From Alisma plantago-aquatica (taxonomy: Eukaryota; Streptophyta; Magnoliopsida; Alismatales; Alismataceae), in assembly GCA_963693085.1 (NCBI GenBank), contig OY856411.1:112225267-112289266 (forward strand): a stretch of 64,000 bases of DNA, written 5' to 3'. Shown in pieces: positions 1-11,600 of the stretch. Both the position numbers and the translations under genes were made by a program. The notes under the pieces are model-generated. The model saw only the letters and a list, made by a program, of their open reading frames with translations, ran no database searches and had not been told where the DNA came from. Each line of letters starts with the position of its first letter. Position 1 is the stretch's first letter.

Positions 1-8
1 ATGAAAGA

Positions 9-22
9 GGGGGGGGGGGGGG
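9..22. repeat. poly-G run
   Basis: An uninterrupted run of 14 G residues at the extreme left of the window. It is low-complexity sequence and nothing functional can be read from it. Confidence 0.9.
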
Positions 23-186
23 CAGGGATCTTTCTCCGATAATCATTTGGTACAAAGCCTCCATTTTATTTTAGAGGGTGGGTTTTGGAGGACAAATGTG
101 GGGGCGTAGACTCTTGCCTAATGAATATGAGAAGGAAATGCCTCCCAGGTGCACCAATAAGTGAAACCCAAGAACTCGTACGTGCT

Positions 187-232
187 AAAAGATATCCATC
201 AGATCACGCAAAAGATATCCATCAGATCACGC
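187..232. repeat. 23-bp perfect tandem duplication
   Basis: Two head-to-tail identical 23-bp units (187-209 and 210-232), each beginning AAAAGATATCC and ending CACGC. It appears to be a recent local slippage or duplication event, with no coding significance visible. Confidence 0.9.
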
Positions 233-399
233 AATCTGAACACGCCCTTCAGCTTAATTCCTAAGAATGCTCTCTCTCCTCTGCGAGATTGCTTAAGCGC
301 GCAGTCTCAGTGGCGCCGTAAAACTGTAGCACAAAAGTACAAAACTTAGAGCATCACCCAAACAAAACAATACAGATAAATAGATGTCAAAGAAAGTAG

Positions 400-1200
400 T
401 GCTGAATAAGATCATTTTTCCGCGTTCAATTGGACGTTCTTTCAGGGCGTTGAATTCCGGACACGCTTCTCTTCATTTGCAACGGCCGTAACACGAGAAA
501 GGTCTCAGAAGTCGGAAGAGCAGCTTAATTCTGGACCACAGGAGAACCATTAGAAATACAGCACCGGTGATGAACGGAAAACAAGGAGGAATGTGGGAGA
601 AACAACATGCAGCGCCTAGAGGGAGAGAAAACCCGTGCTTGGCTCCGTGCACGCCACCCACAGAAGCCAATCACCGTAATAGATCGGTCTTTACATGTGT
701 GTGGCATACAGGGAGCCAGGCACAAACCAAACCTGACCAATTTTTCCTTTCACGGCTGTACTTCTTCTTCAACCTCCAGCGTCCAGACTTCCCACAAAAC
801 CTGGTTTTCTTCCCTCTCCACGCTGATGGAAATAAAAGGGCAGTTCACACCCCTTCGCAATGGAACCTTAATTGCAGGCATACCAGGAGAAAACGGCAAA
901 CCGACGTTTTCGAGATGGAGAAAAATCTTCAGATTTTCTGCCGTTTCCATATATATCCTAGGGAACATACGCTGCACATATCAATGTATGAACCGCCAGA
1001 AAGAGAGAAAAACGGTAAGCGGACGGGGACTACGAACGGCCAGGGCAGCTTCACATATGTATGTATGACAGTATGAGTTAACCGGGGGGCGCGCTTTTTG
1101 CTCATCACCACTGGACCATTTACGTTGCCCTCTCCACTGCACTGCCAGTTGGCCGGCCTTGCTACGCTTCCAAACATAGCCAATTTCTAAATCGAGGGGA
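400..1200. other. GC-richer unassigned block
   Basis: This stretch is visibly richer in G and C than the rest of the window. Open frames on both strands overlap each other, for example + 567-1076 and + 607-1068, with several on minus. None shows a protein motif I recognise, and mutually overlapping frames in GC-rich DNA are expected by chance. It may be the flank, promoter or untranslated part of a gene lying to the left, or unrelated intergenic DNA. Confidence 0.3.
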
Positions 1201-2041
1201 TACTAGCCTTGCAAGAAATTAGTCTTACCCCAACTCCCCTGAAAATTAGCTGGTACGTGGTTCCCATTTTTTTCTTCCTTTCAACTTCCTCGCTGAGAGG
1301 AATGGGTAGAGATGGAAGGGCTGTCTAACCGTGTTGGAAAAACAAATCAGATTTCAAAAAACCATTGTGGAAAATCAACCACTTTTAAACTAATAAAACA
1401 CTAAAAATGACTAAATCATTTAAGGACTAATTTGGTTGGGTATAGAACCAACCAACTCTAAGAACACAAAAACAGGAAATGTGAAACCATGAGTTGGAAG
1501 AACAACATCAGGTTGCATGTAGTTTGGCGAGTCGCATATTGATCTGCTTGTAAATAATTACACGGCAGGAGATGCTCATATATGTGCTGCGTGAAGAAAA
1601 ATACGACCTTGTAGCTCCGCATAAAGGGCAGCAAAGGGATTTTGTCACAACTTGGTGCGAGAAAGTCGGAAGGAAATGAAACCGCTCCCAATCATGGCAC
1701 AGTTGGTTCTTTCATATTTTTACATTGCCTATAGATGGGTTGCGACCGCGTCCAAGCAAACATATGAAGTTGCATGCTTTGATTTCATTTGTAGTCCAAC
1801 AAAATTAGCCTAAACAGCATATACATGTTTTTTTCGTGTATGTATTTTTAAAACTAAAAACAAAGACTCATGTGCTCTAAACTATTATAAACGCTTGAGA
1901 TAACAACCCTCTTTGGTTAAGACAGATCATGGTAGTTGACATGCTGAGAAACTGAATAAGGGGTTGGTTTGATTAAAACCATACTTCGTTCGGGAACTAG
2001 CAAAGATACCCCTACAGTGGGAGGGTATAGATGATGGATTC
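1201..2041. other. unassigned intergenic sequence
   Basis: AT-rich sequence without a recognisable gene or element. The only local structure noted is a short inverted repeat, TTGGTTGG (1432-1439) facing CCAACCAA (1448-1455) across an 8-bp loop. Confidence 0.5.
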
Positions 2042-4440
2042 TTTTTTTTTTTAATATAGAAGTCCATGCATTAATGATAAAAATCACGTTGTGTACAGAC
2101 ATAAAACGTCCGCAAGAAAAAATACAGAGATAACACGGTGGGCATTAGACACGGATGAAACTCTGCTACCTAAGCAAAAGATGCAGCCAAAGAAATGCTA
2201 AAAATGGGAGGCACCCCTTAAACATATGCCTCGGTCGATAGAAAGAGCAATAAAGATGTAGCTATAGTAGTAGCTAAGATAGTAGGATCCAGTCTATGTG
2301 ATGAACATAGCTTCAGAAGTCAGTGTCGTCAACGATAATATTCTCCAGGGAGTAGCATCCACCTCCATTGTGATCACCAAAATATAGCCCATATCATCTT
2401 CAGCAGGATCACCTGAGTTGATGTAGAGGCCTGTCCTGCAGTGTAATTGTACAAATAAGACATGTTTAATGTTAGTTAGCATAATTTGGGTGGGTTTAGA
2501 AATGTTATTGAACTTCTTATTGTCTCTCTCAAGCCAAATGTTCTAGTAGGTATCAATGATCAAGTCTTCTGGGGGATATCTAGAGTGTTGTGGTAACAAT
2601 TTTAGTATAGTGATGAAGGATGGCAAAAGGAGATTTTTGGTGTCTGAAATTTGTGGGAAGAAATTTTACAGAAGGTGTAGCATGATAGTGCAGTTGGTGA
2701 AGAGACGTTGTGTGGTTTCTTCATACATCTTACAGAGGTAGCATCTAGTAGGTCCCAAAAACCCTCTGTTGGTGAGATTATGGCCAGTGAGGATTTTGTC
2801 GGATGTGAGCAACCAGAAGAAGAGTTTCAGTTTTTGCGGCCATTTTATTTTTCAAAAGTGAACCATATTTGATGTATGGCCCCTATAAGTGAGGTGGGTG
2901 TAGGCTGCTTTAGGTGTGTAATGTGGTTCCCAAATCTAAGAAACCCTACTATTGGTGTTGTATTCAAGTTCATGGACTATGTCTCCCAGGGTGTTGTTGT
3001 CCACATGGTTTTGGAGACGTCTTTTGAGAGAGTTTTGTCTGTTGCTGGTAAGAAGTTTAAGATCTTTGAAAATTTTGAGTCTATGCAACAGAGTAGGAAT
3101 GAGCGGATGTGTACTAAGATTCTGGATGGTGTTATGATGGTACCATGAGTCCACCCAGAATTTGATATTCTGATGAGCATGCCAGGGGGTGTATATAAGG
3201 TTGTTAATGATATCTAGGTTTTTATTGATGTATTTCCAAAGTGGGGAAGATATGTTGTGTGGGGTGTGGTGCGAAGGAGGTTTATTTATGTAATATTTCT
3301 GGATGATAGAGTTTTTCCAGACCTTGTTGGTACTATCGGTAAGAGTGCTTATTATTTTTGTGATGAGGAAGATGGCATGAATTTTTATATTCATGATGCC
3401 CCATCCCCCATATTTAATCGTTGCAGTGATGGTGCTCCAATTGACTAGATGGGTATTTTATACTGTTTGTTTACTATGTGGTTGTTCCTGAGATTTTTTT
3501 TCTAATTTTGTCAATCGTTTTGAAGGTCTTGCTAGGTAATGGGATGCAACTGAGGAAGTGGGTAGTAATAGGTGTAATGACACTGTCAATGAGAGTAAGC
3601 CGACCTGCTAGGTTGAGAAAGTGATTGGTCTATGAATTTAGTTTCATTTGAATCTTGTCAATGATGGGGTTCCAAACGAAGTGAGTTATGGGGTGTGGAG
3701 TGATAGGAAGTCCAAGATAGTTGATGGAAAAGCTTTCAATTTTGCATTTGAGGAGGTTTTTGTACCTGTTGATGAGATCAAGAGGGGTATTGACTCTAAG
3801 GATAGAAGACTTTGAAAGGTTTATCTTAAGACTTGAAATGTATGAGAAGAGACCAATGATGCAAATAGTGTTGATGATGGTGGTCTTCAGGTTTGACAAG
3901 AATTATGGTATCATCTACAAATTGTATGATGTTCTCATGGCATTCAGAGGGAGAGGCTATAAGATCGTGAAATGTACCAAGTTTGATCATGTTGGTTAGA
4001 ATAGATGTTACACTGATGAAGAGGTATGGAGAGAGGGGGTCACCTTATCTAAGTCCATTAGTGTTGTGAAAATAGCCAAAGGGTGATCCATTGATAATGG
4101 TAGAGAAGCACTTTGTAGAGATGCAGGCGTGAATCTAGTTAATCCAAATATCAGGAAAACCATATCCCGACATGGCTTTGATGAGGCAGTCCCAGTTGAT
4201 ATAATCAAAGGCATTTTCAAAATCTAGTTTGACGGCTAAAATAGGTGTTTTGTTTTTGTAGCAAAGGTGTAAAGTTTTGTTCACCATGACAAAGGCGTCA
4301 TGAATGCTTCAATTTTTTTAGAAAAGCATTTTGATTGTTTGAGATGATTTTTTCTAGATGGGGTTTGATGCGATTTGAGAAGACCTTAACAATGATTTTG
4401 TATGAAGTGTTGATGAGCCTTACCCAAAGAGGGTAGTTTT
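2042..4440 (-). mobile_element. 5'-truncated L1-type LINE remnant
   Basis: Read on the minus strand, this segment runs from a reverse transcriptase (about 4440 to 3600) through a LINE C-terminal region (about 3400 to 2290) into an untranslated tail. It ends in an A-run, seen as 11 T residues at 2042-2052 on plus. The 5' side stops inside the RT domain near 4440, as expected of a LINE truncated by incomplete reverse transcription. Many stops and frameshifts show it is old. No convincing target-site duplication was found. Confidence 0.8.
2290..4440 (-). pseudogene. LINE ORF2 pseudogene (reverse transcriptase and zf-RVT region)
   Basis: The minus-strand translation shows the order of a plant L1 ORF2. 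First comes an N-terminal RT stretch with NTSYKIIVKVFSNRIKPHL near 4420-4340. RT motif A follows as KLDFENAFDYINWDCLIKA near 4240-4185. A GDPLSPYLFISV block lies near 4050-4010, with the glutamine before it changed to a stop. The catalytic FVDDT motif (the usual form is FADDT) is near 3920, and SINYLGLPITPHP is near 3700. Further 3' a region ending in FWVDSW (about 3160) and a zf-RVT-like stretch with HNLTNRGFLGPTRCYLC near 2780-2730 follow. Several stops and at least two frameshifts are present, so it is non-functional. The family would supply target-primed reverse transcription. Confidence 0.8.
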
Positions 4441-5014
4441 TGAAGATACACGCTTAATGCTAAGCTGTTCAACGAGGAGATGTTGCTAGGGGTTTTTGGA
4501 TGTTGCCAAGCTACGATGTGGGTCTAAGGTCGGCGGTGCATCCCTCCTATAGAGGTCGGAGGAAAAACTAAGATCAATGGTTGTGGCTAGACGATGGAAT
4601 CAAATGTTGTTCTAGAGAGAAGTTGGAACTTTCTCTTACTAGACAAGAGCACCTTCACTTCACTGAGTAGTGTACTTTCCTGCCACAATTTCTATCTCAA
4701 GCATTTCATGCCATGGTTGCTATCTGAATAAGATGTTTCTAGAGAGAAGTTGGAGATTTCTCTCACTAGACATGAGCACCTTCGCTTACCCATGTATGGA
4801 TTCTGATGGTTTTCCTTACCCAAAGAGGGTTTCTATCTCAAGCATATATAATGCTTAAGAGCACACAACTCCTTTTTTTTATTTTAAAAACACATACACA
4901 CCACTAATGATTAAAAACACGTACACACCACTATTTATTACAAAAGTATGGTTTTTTTATCAACCCACTAATGATTTTAACTAACCTAAAATCATATAGT
5001 TCAAACACAACACA
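4441..5014. other. unassigned flank with imperfect direct repeats
   Basis: No gene is recognised. Two ~50-bp imperfect direct repeats (4613-4662 and 4737-4786), both starting TCTAGAGAGAAGTTGGA, lie 124 bp apart. A second shared word, TTTCTATCTCAAGCAT, follows each of them (about 4688 and 4829), so the duplicated unit is roughly 90-110 bp and partly diverged. The LINE ends to the left and Copia element A begins to the right. Confidence 0.6.
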
Positions 5015-5019
5015 CTCCC
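5015..5019. repeat. left target-site duplication of element A (CTCCC)
   Basis: CTCCC immediately precedes the first LTR base at 5020. The identical pentamer follows the last LTR base at 23271-23275. A 5-bp duplication is standard for LTR-retrotransposon integrase. Confidence 0.85.
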
Positions 5020-6219
5020 TGTTGGTATGTATGCCCATAGAGCAAGTCATATGATGATTGTAATGGGATACTTTGTAAATGATTTGAATAATAATAAAGG
5101 AAATTCCCAATCTATATGTTTAAACTGTTTCTGAGATGATGGTGTAACATGATAGATGTCTAAAGAATGATTTTACTAAATGACGTTTGCTTTTAGGTTA
5201 AGGACCTAAACAATGAGATCATGCGGATGTCAAGAGTATACATTCTTGTTTGGTCCCTAGTCGGTTGTTATTGTGGAAATAACCATAGACATCAATAACA
5301 CTAAAGACTAGATTGTGTGTTGGTTGATGACAGAATCTCATTAGTCATGATATAGTGATATCAAACCAAGCACATATGTACTTGTTAGAGAACAAGGTAC
5401 CGAATAGACCCACCGTGAGAGTGACACATGGAACCATGACTTGGTAGTCACAGTCAGCTCTCACAGTGATGGTGGTGAGTGTGATTCTTAGACCTAAAAT
5501 CACTACAATCAACACATGTCGTTGGGTACACTTTGACATCATCAAACGCAGTCCTAAAATATGGGTTGTTATAAAGGTGATGATTGGGTGGATTTGACAC
5601 ATGGGGCTTTTGAGGGGTGAGTGATAGATATGGGATTTGTCCATCCTGAGGGAGTTTGATGTCCTTGGCCACTTGATGAGTAGGATTGAGAAAGGCATGC
5701 ACATGCACGTGTGAATCAATATGTGATATTGATGTCACACACATCTCACCCAGTCTGCTCTGAGATCAAGGAAATGAATGAACGTTGACAGGATGAATGT
5801 TCCATGCCTCGAGTTCATTCAGGATATCAGTGACAAAGGAATTATACATTTCACTGTAACACCATTCACAGATTGTAGGATTGAAAGTTGTTCTCCAACT
5901 TTCTATTTCACTTGGGTAACACTGATGTGTGACTAGGCACCACTCTTTATTTGTGAAGTCATAAGTGTTATGGACTTTCACTGCCAACGTGAAATGGACC
6001 TGCAGGGTCACACACATAGGATTTAACCTGGAATAGGAGTTTGTCCACAAACATGTTTAGATTGATTACTAAAGGAGTTTAGTAGTTCAATTAAACACTC
6101 AGTCAATTGATAGCTCAGTATCATAGTGTTCAAGGTGTTGGACTGATTGATTAGAGTATCAGATTGATTGAAACTGCGATTGACAGATTCTTTACAATCT
6201 GCACTCCCAACCGATTGGC

Positions 6220-6620
6220 TCATGTGATGAACCGATCGACTGAGCTTGGTGAACCGATCGGCTCATTTGGTGAGTCGATCAGCTCATGGACAGGGTGAAA
6301 TGATTGCTTCAAGTGTTGAAACGATCGGTTCGACTGATGCAACCGAGCAAGTTGGGAAAGTAGGGTTGGTGAGAAATTTTCTTTTCTGTTTCACTTGCCC
6401 AATTTAATTGGAACAAGGATTGGTATTTGGTACCAATTAGAAACAAAAGAAGAAAAGTCAATTGGAAACTGATCAGGACCACAAACCGACTAGTTCAGAA
6501 GTGAACCGATCGGCTCATGGGTCCCAACTGATCGGTTGAGGTGTCAACCGACCGGATCAGATCCCCAACCAACCATTTCAGTTGTGAAATGATCGGTTCA
6601 GGTTATGCAGTTGGTTGGTT
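6220..6620. repeat. ACCGATCGGT-like palindrome cluster in the LTR
   Basis: Variants of the 10-bp palindrome ACCGATCGGT recur here, typically as AACCGATCGGCTCA or CAACCGATCGGTTGAGG, interleaved with diverged copies such as GTCGATCAGC and ACCGACCGGA. The same cluster is found in the other A LTRs (about 13230-13630 and 22210-22600) and both B LTRs (about 45740-46140 and 52650-53045). It sits within about 500 bp upstream of the TATA box, where LTR enhancers lie. An enhancer role is inference. Confidence 0.7.
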
Positions 6621-6700
6621 TTGTGGAAAATCTCAAACCCTTCTACTCCTGCTTTAGTCCCGCATTGCCCGGGATAGAGAACCCTATCCCATGACCCTCA

Positions 6701-6708
6701 TATATATA
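6701..6708 (+). promoter_or_regulatory. TATA box of LTR 1
   Basis: TATATATA followed by AGGGGTATTGGGGGCTTC in all family LTRs. Its position about 560 bp before the LTR end fits a U3/R boundary about 30 bp downstream. The transcript would start near 6735. Confidence 0.7.
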
Positions 6709-7264
6709 GGGGTATTGGGGGCTTCTCAAAGTACAACACAGTACAACCAGTTGCTTTGTAAAGTTGTCGTTCTCTCTGGTTTTAGTAACCGAGAGAGCCC
6801 AAGCAAGTGCTACCTGATAAGGGAGGCACAGCAAGGGAAAGACAATTGCAGAAAGTGACTGGCAGTAGGAGAGTGTGTCGGCGACTAGTATGCTGACAGG
6901 AGGGTGCGAATCCTTCCGATTCCTTGTGGGACAAGGAGATCGGAGTTCCAGGCAGTCCGTGTGGATGACTGTAGAGGCGGGAGACCTCTGTCACTCAGAG
7001 GACAACTGTCAATCCCGACAGTCCCGGTGAGACAAGGAGTCTTCAGTCCTGGTGTGACCAGGAACTGCACAGATACCATCTAAGACCGGAGGTAAAGACC
7101 ACGTAAGGCATGAGGTACTGTCGCCGAGCAAGCCTCGAGACTAGGTATGCATCCACAAACCATCTTTCCTATTGTATAGATGTTGACGCGATTCCTTTTG
7201 TTCTAGGTTTTGGGGAGAAAATTTTTGTTTCCGCTGCTTCTCTGCCTCCCATAGAACCCAATAG

Positions 7265-7277
7265 TGGTATCAGAGCC
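7265..7277 (+). other. primer-binding site 1 (initiator Met tRNA type)
   Basis: TGGTATCAGAGCC, two bases after the LTR 1 end. This is the standard Copia primer-binding site complementary to the 3' end of initiator methionine tRNA. It fixes the LTR/internal boundary. Confidence 0.9.
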
Positions 7278-8660
7278 ACATCAACTGCTCTATATTTTAG
7301 GATTATCGATATGATCAATTTTGGTTTGTCACCTTTATTTATTGCATACGATGCGAATAAAATAGGCTTTATGCATGTCCAATCCACAAATCCCAAATAT
7401 ACATATATGATATGTAATATTAATGCACTCGATACACATCGCCCTTAAACGAGTTTTGTGGTGGATGTGTAGAATGGTTATGGCCTATAAACCCTATATC
7501 TGTGTATGGTTGTATGTGGTTGCTTGCATCTCGGTCTGTGCACCGATTCCCCTTCTCCTATTCCTGATGTAACTCAAAATAATTCAATATTTCTTTTCCT
7601 ACATTTGCTCCCCCCGAATGTAACTCGGGGTTTCACAATTTAATTGTAACTCGGATAGATTTTATTTCCTATTATGTCAAAGAACGGCGGACGACCTGAG
7701 ATGATCGGTTCAAGGAGTGAACCGATCGGTTGGTGTTCCATACGACCGGTTCGAGGAGCGAGATGAGCGGGTGGTGATATGAGGAAATGCACGACGACTG
7801 GTGAACCGATCGGCTGGAGGTGCCAGTCGATCGACTGGAGGCACCAGTCGATCGGCTGGTGGCACCCGAACAACCAACTTGATGGCAAGCCGATCAGTCA
7901 TGGAGATGAGTTGATCAAACCCAGAAAGGTAGGCACATATTTCATCTTGTACAGGTTGCATGTGATGTAGACCTAGATGACCGTGATTCCTCTTGGCTCG
8001 AGGAATCACAATAGGATGGCCATAATCATTTCTTTTATCATTTTGTATGTTTTTATGTGGGATATAGCATGTATATGATACATACTATATATTGTGGTGA
8101 TTGGATATGTATATGTATATAAAACCAAATCCCTCATTAAATATTAAGTTTTAGATGCCTTCTAAATGCGACACACGTGAAAAGCTTGATCGACCAAGTG
8201 TGGGCACGCCCTAGCCTGGTGCACCGTCTATCTTGTAGAAGCGTGAAGGATGAATGTGTGGGTCTGTCCTAGAAGGATGTATATTCATCGTGTTGGCTTT
8301 GGGTCAGACTTAACAAGGTGATCTAGATGGGATCTAGTACCTTGAGGCATGGAGATGATCATGGAAAAGAGTTGCATATGACATCTTTCAAGAGTTGCAT
8401 ATGATGCAATTGGCAAGAGTTGCCTACCTGGGAGATCTGAGTTGTGGGTGACAACACTAGCTGGTCCATGGCTCAGAGGATTTCAGGATCTTGACCCGCT
8501 AGAAGATTGTACGCTGCAATCTTCCGAATTGATGGTGAGGGCTGTCAATTTGAGTCAAAATAGTGGGAGCGGTAATTAATTAAAGGCCTAATTAACTATC
8601 ATCAAATTTTATTCAAATCAAATCAAAAGGTTTTGACAAAATGTAATTTTCTCTTATAGA
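7278..8660 (+). other. long untranslated leader of internal region 1
   Basis: About 1.4 kb separates the primer-binding site from the first gag/pol codon, with no conserved coding frame. It contains a second ACCGATCGGT-type cluster (about 7700-7905) and a short repeated word, AAGAGTTGCATATGA, at 8367-8381 and 8390-8404, with a partial third copy near 8425. Leaders of LTR elements hold packaging and dimerisation signals. Whether these repeats serve that purpose is not shown. Confidence 0.7.
7700..7905. repeat. ACCGATCGGT-like palindrome cluster in the leader
   Basis: At least six variants occur in ~200 bp, including GAACCGATCGGTTGG (near 7718), GAACCGATCGGCTGG (near 7803) and two successive CAGTCGATCG units at about 7825-7860. 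The corresponding leaders of internal region 2 (about 14725-14950) and element B (about 47225-47440) carry the same cluster. It resembles the LTR cluster but is a separate stretch, so the motif is reiterated in two places per element. Confidence 0.7.
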
Positions 8661-11600
8661 ATGGCAAAAGAATCATCTTTTAAAATGGGCAAATTAATTG
8701 AGAACAAATTCCATAACTGGTTGAGGACTGTGAGAAGTGTTCTACACAATCCAGATATACTAGGAGCCTTTGAATCCACTCTATGTACGCTTAATGCGTT
8801 GGTGAAGAAGAAAGAAAGTTCATTGATAGAGATTAATGGAACGAAAGGTAAGGGAGAGAAGGGTTCTCTCGCCAAACTAATTTATTCTACATGGAGAGGA
8901 TGGAAGGATCGATGGAAGAAGTTAGAGATAGAGATCTCTACTTCTGGTGTATATGTAAGAGAGATTAACTTTACTACTTCTTCGTCATGGGTACTTGATA
9001 CCAGATGCAGATCTCACATTTGTTCAAATGTGAAGGATCTTAAGAGAAGTAGGCCTTTAGGGAAAGGCGAGGTTGAACTACGTGTTGCCAATGGGGCAAG
9101 AGTTGCCGCCAGTGCCGTAGGAACCAATGAGTTAACTCTACCAAGTGGGCTAATAATAGAGTTGAAGAACTGCTATTATGTACCTGCCATAAATAGGAAT
9201 ATCATTTCCGTCTCTTGTTTGGACAAGGATGGATTTGAATTTTTATTAAGAATGGAAATTGTTCCATTTCTAAAGATGGGATCTTTTATGGCAGTGCCCC
9301 AATGTCTTATGGTCTATACTTGATAGATTTGGAGACAAGTGTATACAATGTAAACACCAAAAAGAAAAAACTCAATGACTCAAACAAAACATATCTTTGG
9401 CATTATCGTCTAGGGCACATAAATGAGAAGCACATTTCTAGACTCCATAAAGATGGTTATCTAGACTCTTTTGATTATGAATCAATAGAGACATGTGAAT
9501 ATTGTTTATTGGGCAAGATGACCAAGACTCCCTTTTCAAGTAAAGGTGAGAGAGCTAGTGATCTATTAGGACTCATACATACTGATGTATGTGGGCCTTT
9601 TAGAACTAATGCCAGAAATGGATATCAGTACTTCATTACCTTCACTGATGATTTTAGTAGGTATGGCTATGTGTACCTGATGAAGCATAAGTCAGAAACA
9701 CTTGAAAGGTTCAAGGATTTCATGAATGAAGTACAGAACCAACTTGGTAAAAGTATTAAGACACTTCAATCCGATCGAGGTGGAGAATACTTAAGCCAGG
9801 AGTTTGAGGACCTTCTGTGAGCCCGTGGTATTGTATCACAATGGACTCCGCCTGGAACACCACAACATAATGGTGTGTCTGAAAGAAGGAATCACACATT
9901 GTTGGATATGGTGTGATCAATGATGAGTTTTGCTGATCTTCCGATTTCCTTCTGGGGTCATACTCTTGAAACCGCCACGTTTACACTTAATCGAGTGCCA
10001 TCTAAATCGGTTCAAAAGACACCATATGATATATGGTATGGGAAGCGTCCCATTTTGTCTTTTATGAAGATTTGGGGTTGTGAGGCTTACATCAGGAAAA
10101 TGTTTCCTGATAAGCTTGGACCCAAATCTGATAAATGTTATTTTGTTGGATACCCCAAGGAAATGAGGGGATATTATCTATACCACCCTACTGACAACAA
10201 AGTATTTGTTGCCAGGGATGTTGTGTTCCTAGAGAAGGAATTTATTTCCAAAGGAACCAGTGGGAGGAAAATAGAGCTTGAAGAGGTTCAATCCCAATAA
10301 GAAAACATTGAACCGATAGATGTACGAGAGGAATATGGAGATTCACAAGGTGTTGTGGAATCTCATTCTCCTCAGGTAACACAAGGACCTCGTAGATCTA
10401 GTAGGACCCGCCTTGAACCTGAGAGGTTTGGATACCTTGTAACTCAGGAAGGTGGTGAGTTGATCATAGATGATGATCCAACTACCTACGTAGAGGCTAT
10501 GGAGGGACCAAATTTTGAGAAATGGCTTGAAGCCATGAGATCCGAGATGGAATCCATGTACTCCAACAAAGTATGGACTTTGGTGGAACCACCCGAAGGG
10601 GTAAAACCTATAGGGTGTAAGTGGGTCTTTAAGAAGAAGACCGACATGGATGGCAATGTGCAAACTTATAAAGGCAGATTGGTTGCTAAGGGATTTCGAC
10701 AAGTTCAAGGTGTTGACTATGACGAAACCTTTTCTCTAGTTGCCATGATTAAGTCCATCAGGATCATGCTTGCTATTGCAGCTTATTATGACTATGAGAT
10801 TTGGCAGATGGATGTTAAAACTGCATTCCTTAATGGGAATATAAATGAGGATGTGTACATGACACAACCTGAAGGTTTTGTAGATCCAAAGAATGCCAAT
10901 AAGGTCTGTAAGCTGCAAAGGTCAATCTATGGATTGAAGCAAGCATCTCAGAGTTGGAATCTTCGATTTGATGAGGAAGTCAAATTGTTTGGATTTACTC
11001 AAAATGAAGATGAACCTTGTGTGTACAAGAAGGTTAGTGGGAACTCGACCACATTCCTCATATTGTATGTGGATGACATACTTTTGATGGGGAATGATGT
11101 CTTATCCTTAGAGAAGGTAAAGACTTGGCTTGGGAATACTTTCACAATGAAGGACTTATGAGAAGCATCATACATTCTAGGAATTTAGATCTATAGAGAT
11201 AGATCTAGAAGGCTTCTCGGACTAAGTAATAGCACGTACATTGACAAAGTGTTGAAGCGGTTTAGCATGGAGAACTCAAAGAGAGGCAACATCCCCATGC
11301 TACATGGAGTCACCGTCTCTAGAGCTCAATGTCCCCAATCTTGTGAAGAGAGGGAGCGTATGAATGAGATCCCATATGCATCAGCCATCAGATCCATCAT
11401 GTACGCTATGTTGTGCACACACCAAGATGTCTCGTATGTTCTCAACATGACGAGCAGGTACCAGTCAGATCCCGGGGATGCTCACTGGATAGTTGTAAAG
11501 AACATCCTCAAGTACTTGCGAAGGACTAAGGATCAGTTTCTTGTTTATTACGGCGAAGAAGAGCTGGTTGTAAAGGGTTACACCGATGCAATCTTCCAAA

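Larger units (their letters stand above)
5020..7263 (+). repeat. LTR 1 of element A
   Basis: Starts TGTTGG and ends CCAATA; the other family members end CCAACA, giving a 6-bp terminal inverted repeat with the start. At 2244 bp it is long for Copia. A TATA box at 6701-6708 would divide U3 (about 1.7 kb) from R/U5 (about 0.5 kb). The segment at about 6220-6620 is crowded with ACCGATCGGT-like palindromes. Confidence 0.92.

Noticed and set aside
567..1076. 169-codon plus frame as a gene
   Set aside because: It overlaps another plus frame and several minus frames in a GC-richer stretch. No motif, no homology that I recognise and no intron/exon logic favours one frame.
2034..4803. ATGGATTC at 2034-2041 and 4796-4803 as the LINE target duplication
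   Set aside because: The right copy lies inside a local ~100-bp duplicated block that extends beyond it, and LINE similarity stops near 4440, so the match is probably chance.
5345..5719. Minus-strand 124-codon frame as a protein gene
   Set aside because: It lies wholly within an LTR, is repeated in other LTR copies, is broken in LTR 3 and has no recognised domain. Kept only as a low-interest finding.
6220..6620. A CRISPR-like array of GATCGG repeats
   Set aside because: Units are short, irregularly spaced and palindromic, and this is a plant nuclear retrotransposon LTR.
7265..7277. A tRNA gene fragment
   Set aside because: The 13-base complementarity to initiator Met tRNA at an LTR edge is a primer-binding site. 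No cloverleaf can be drawn.
7110..7448. 112-codon frame (and its counterpart at 14173-14427) as a gene
   Set aside because: It runs across the LTR/primer-binding-site boundary of element A, so it is a chance frame over regulatory sequence.
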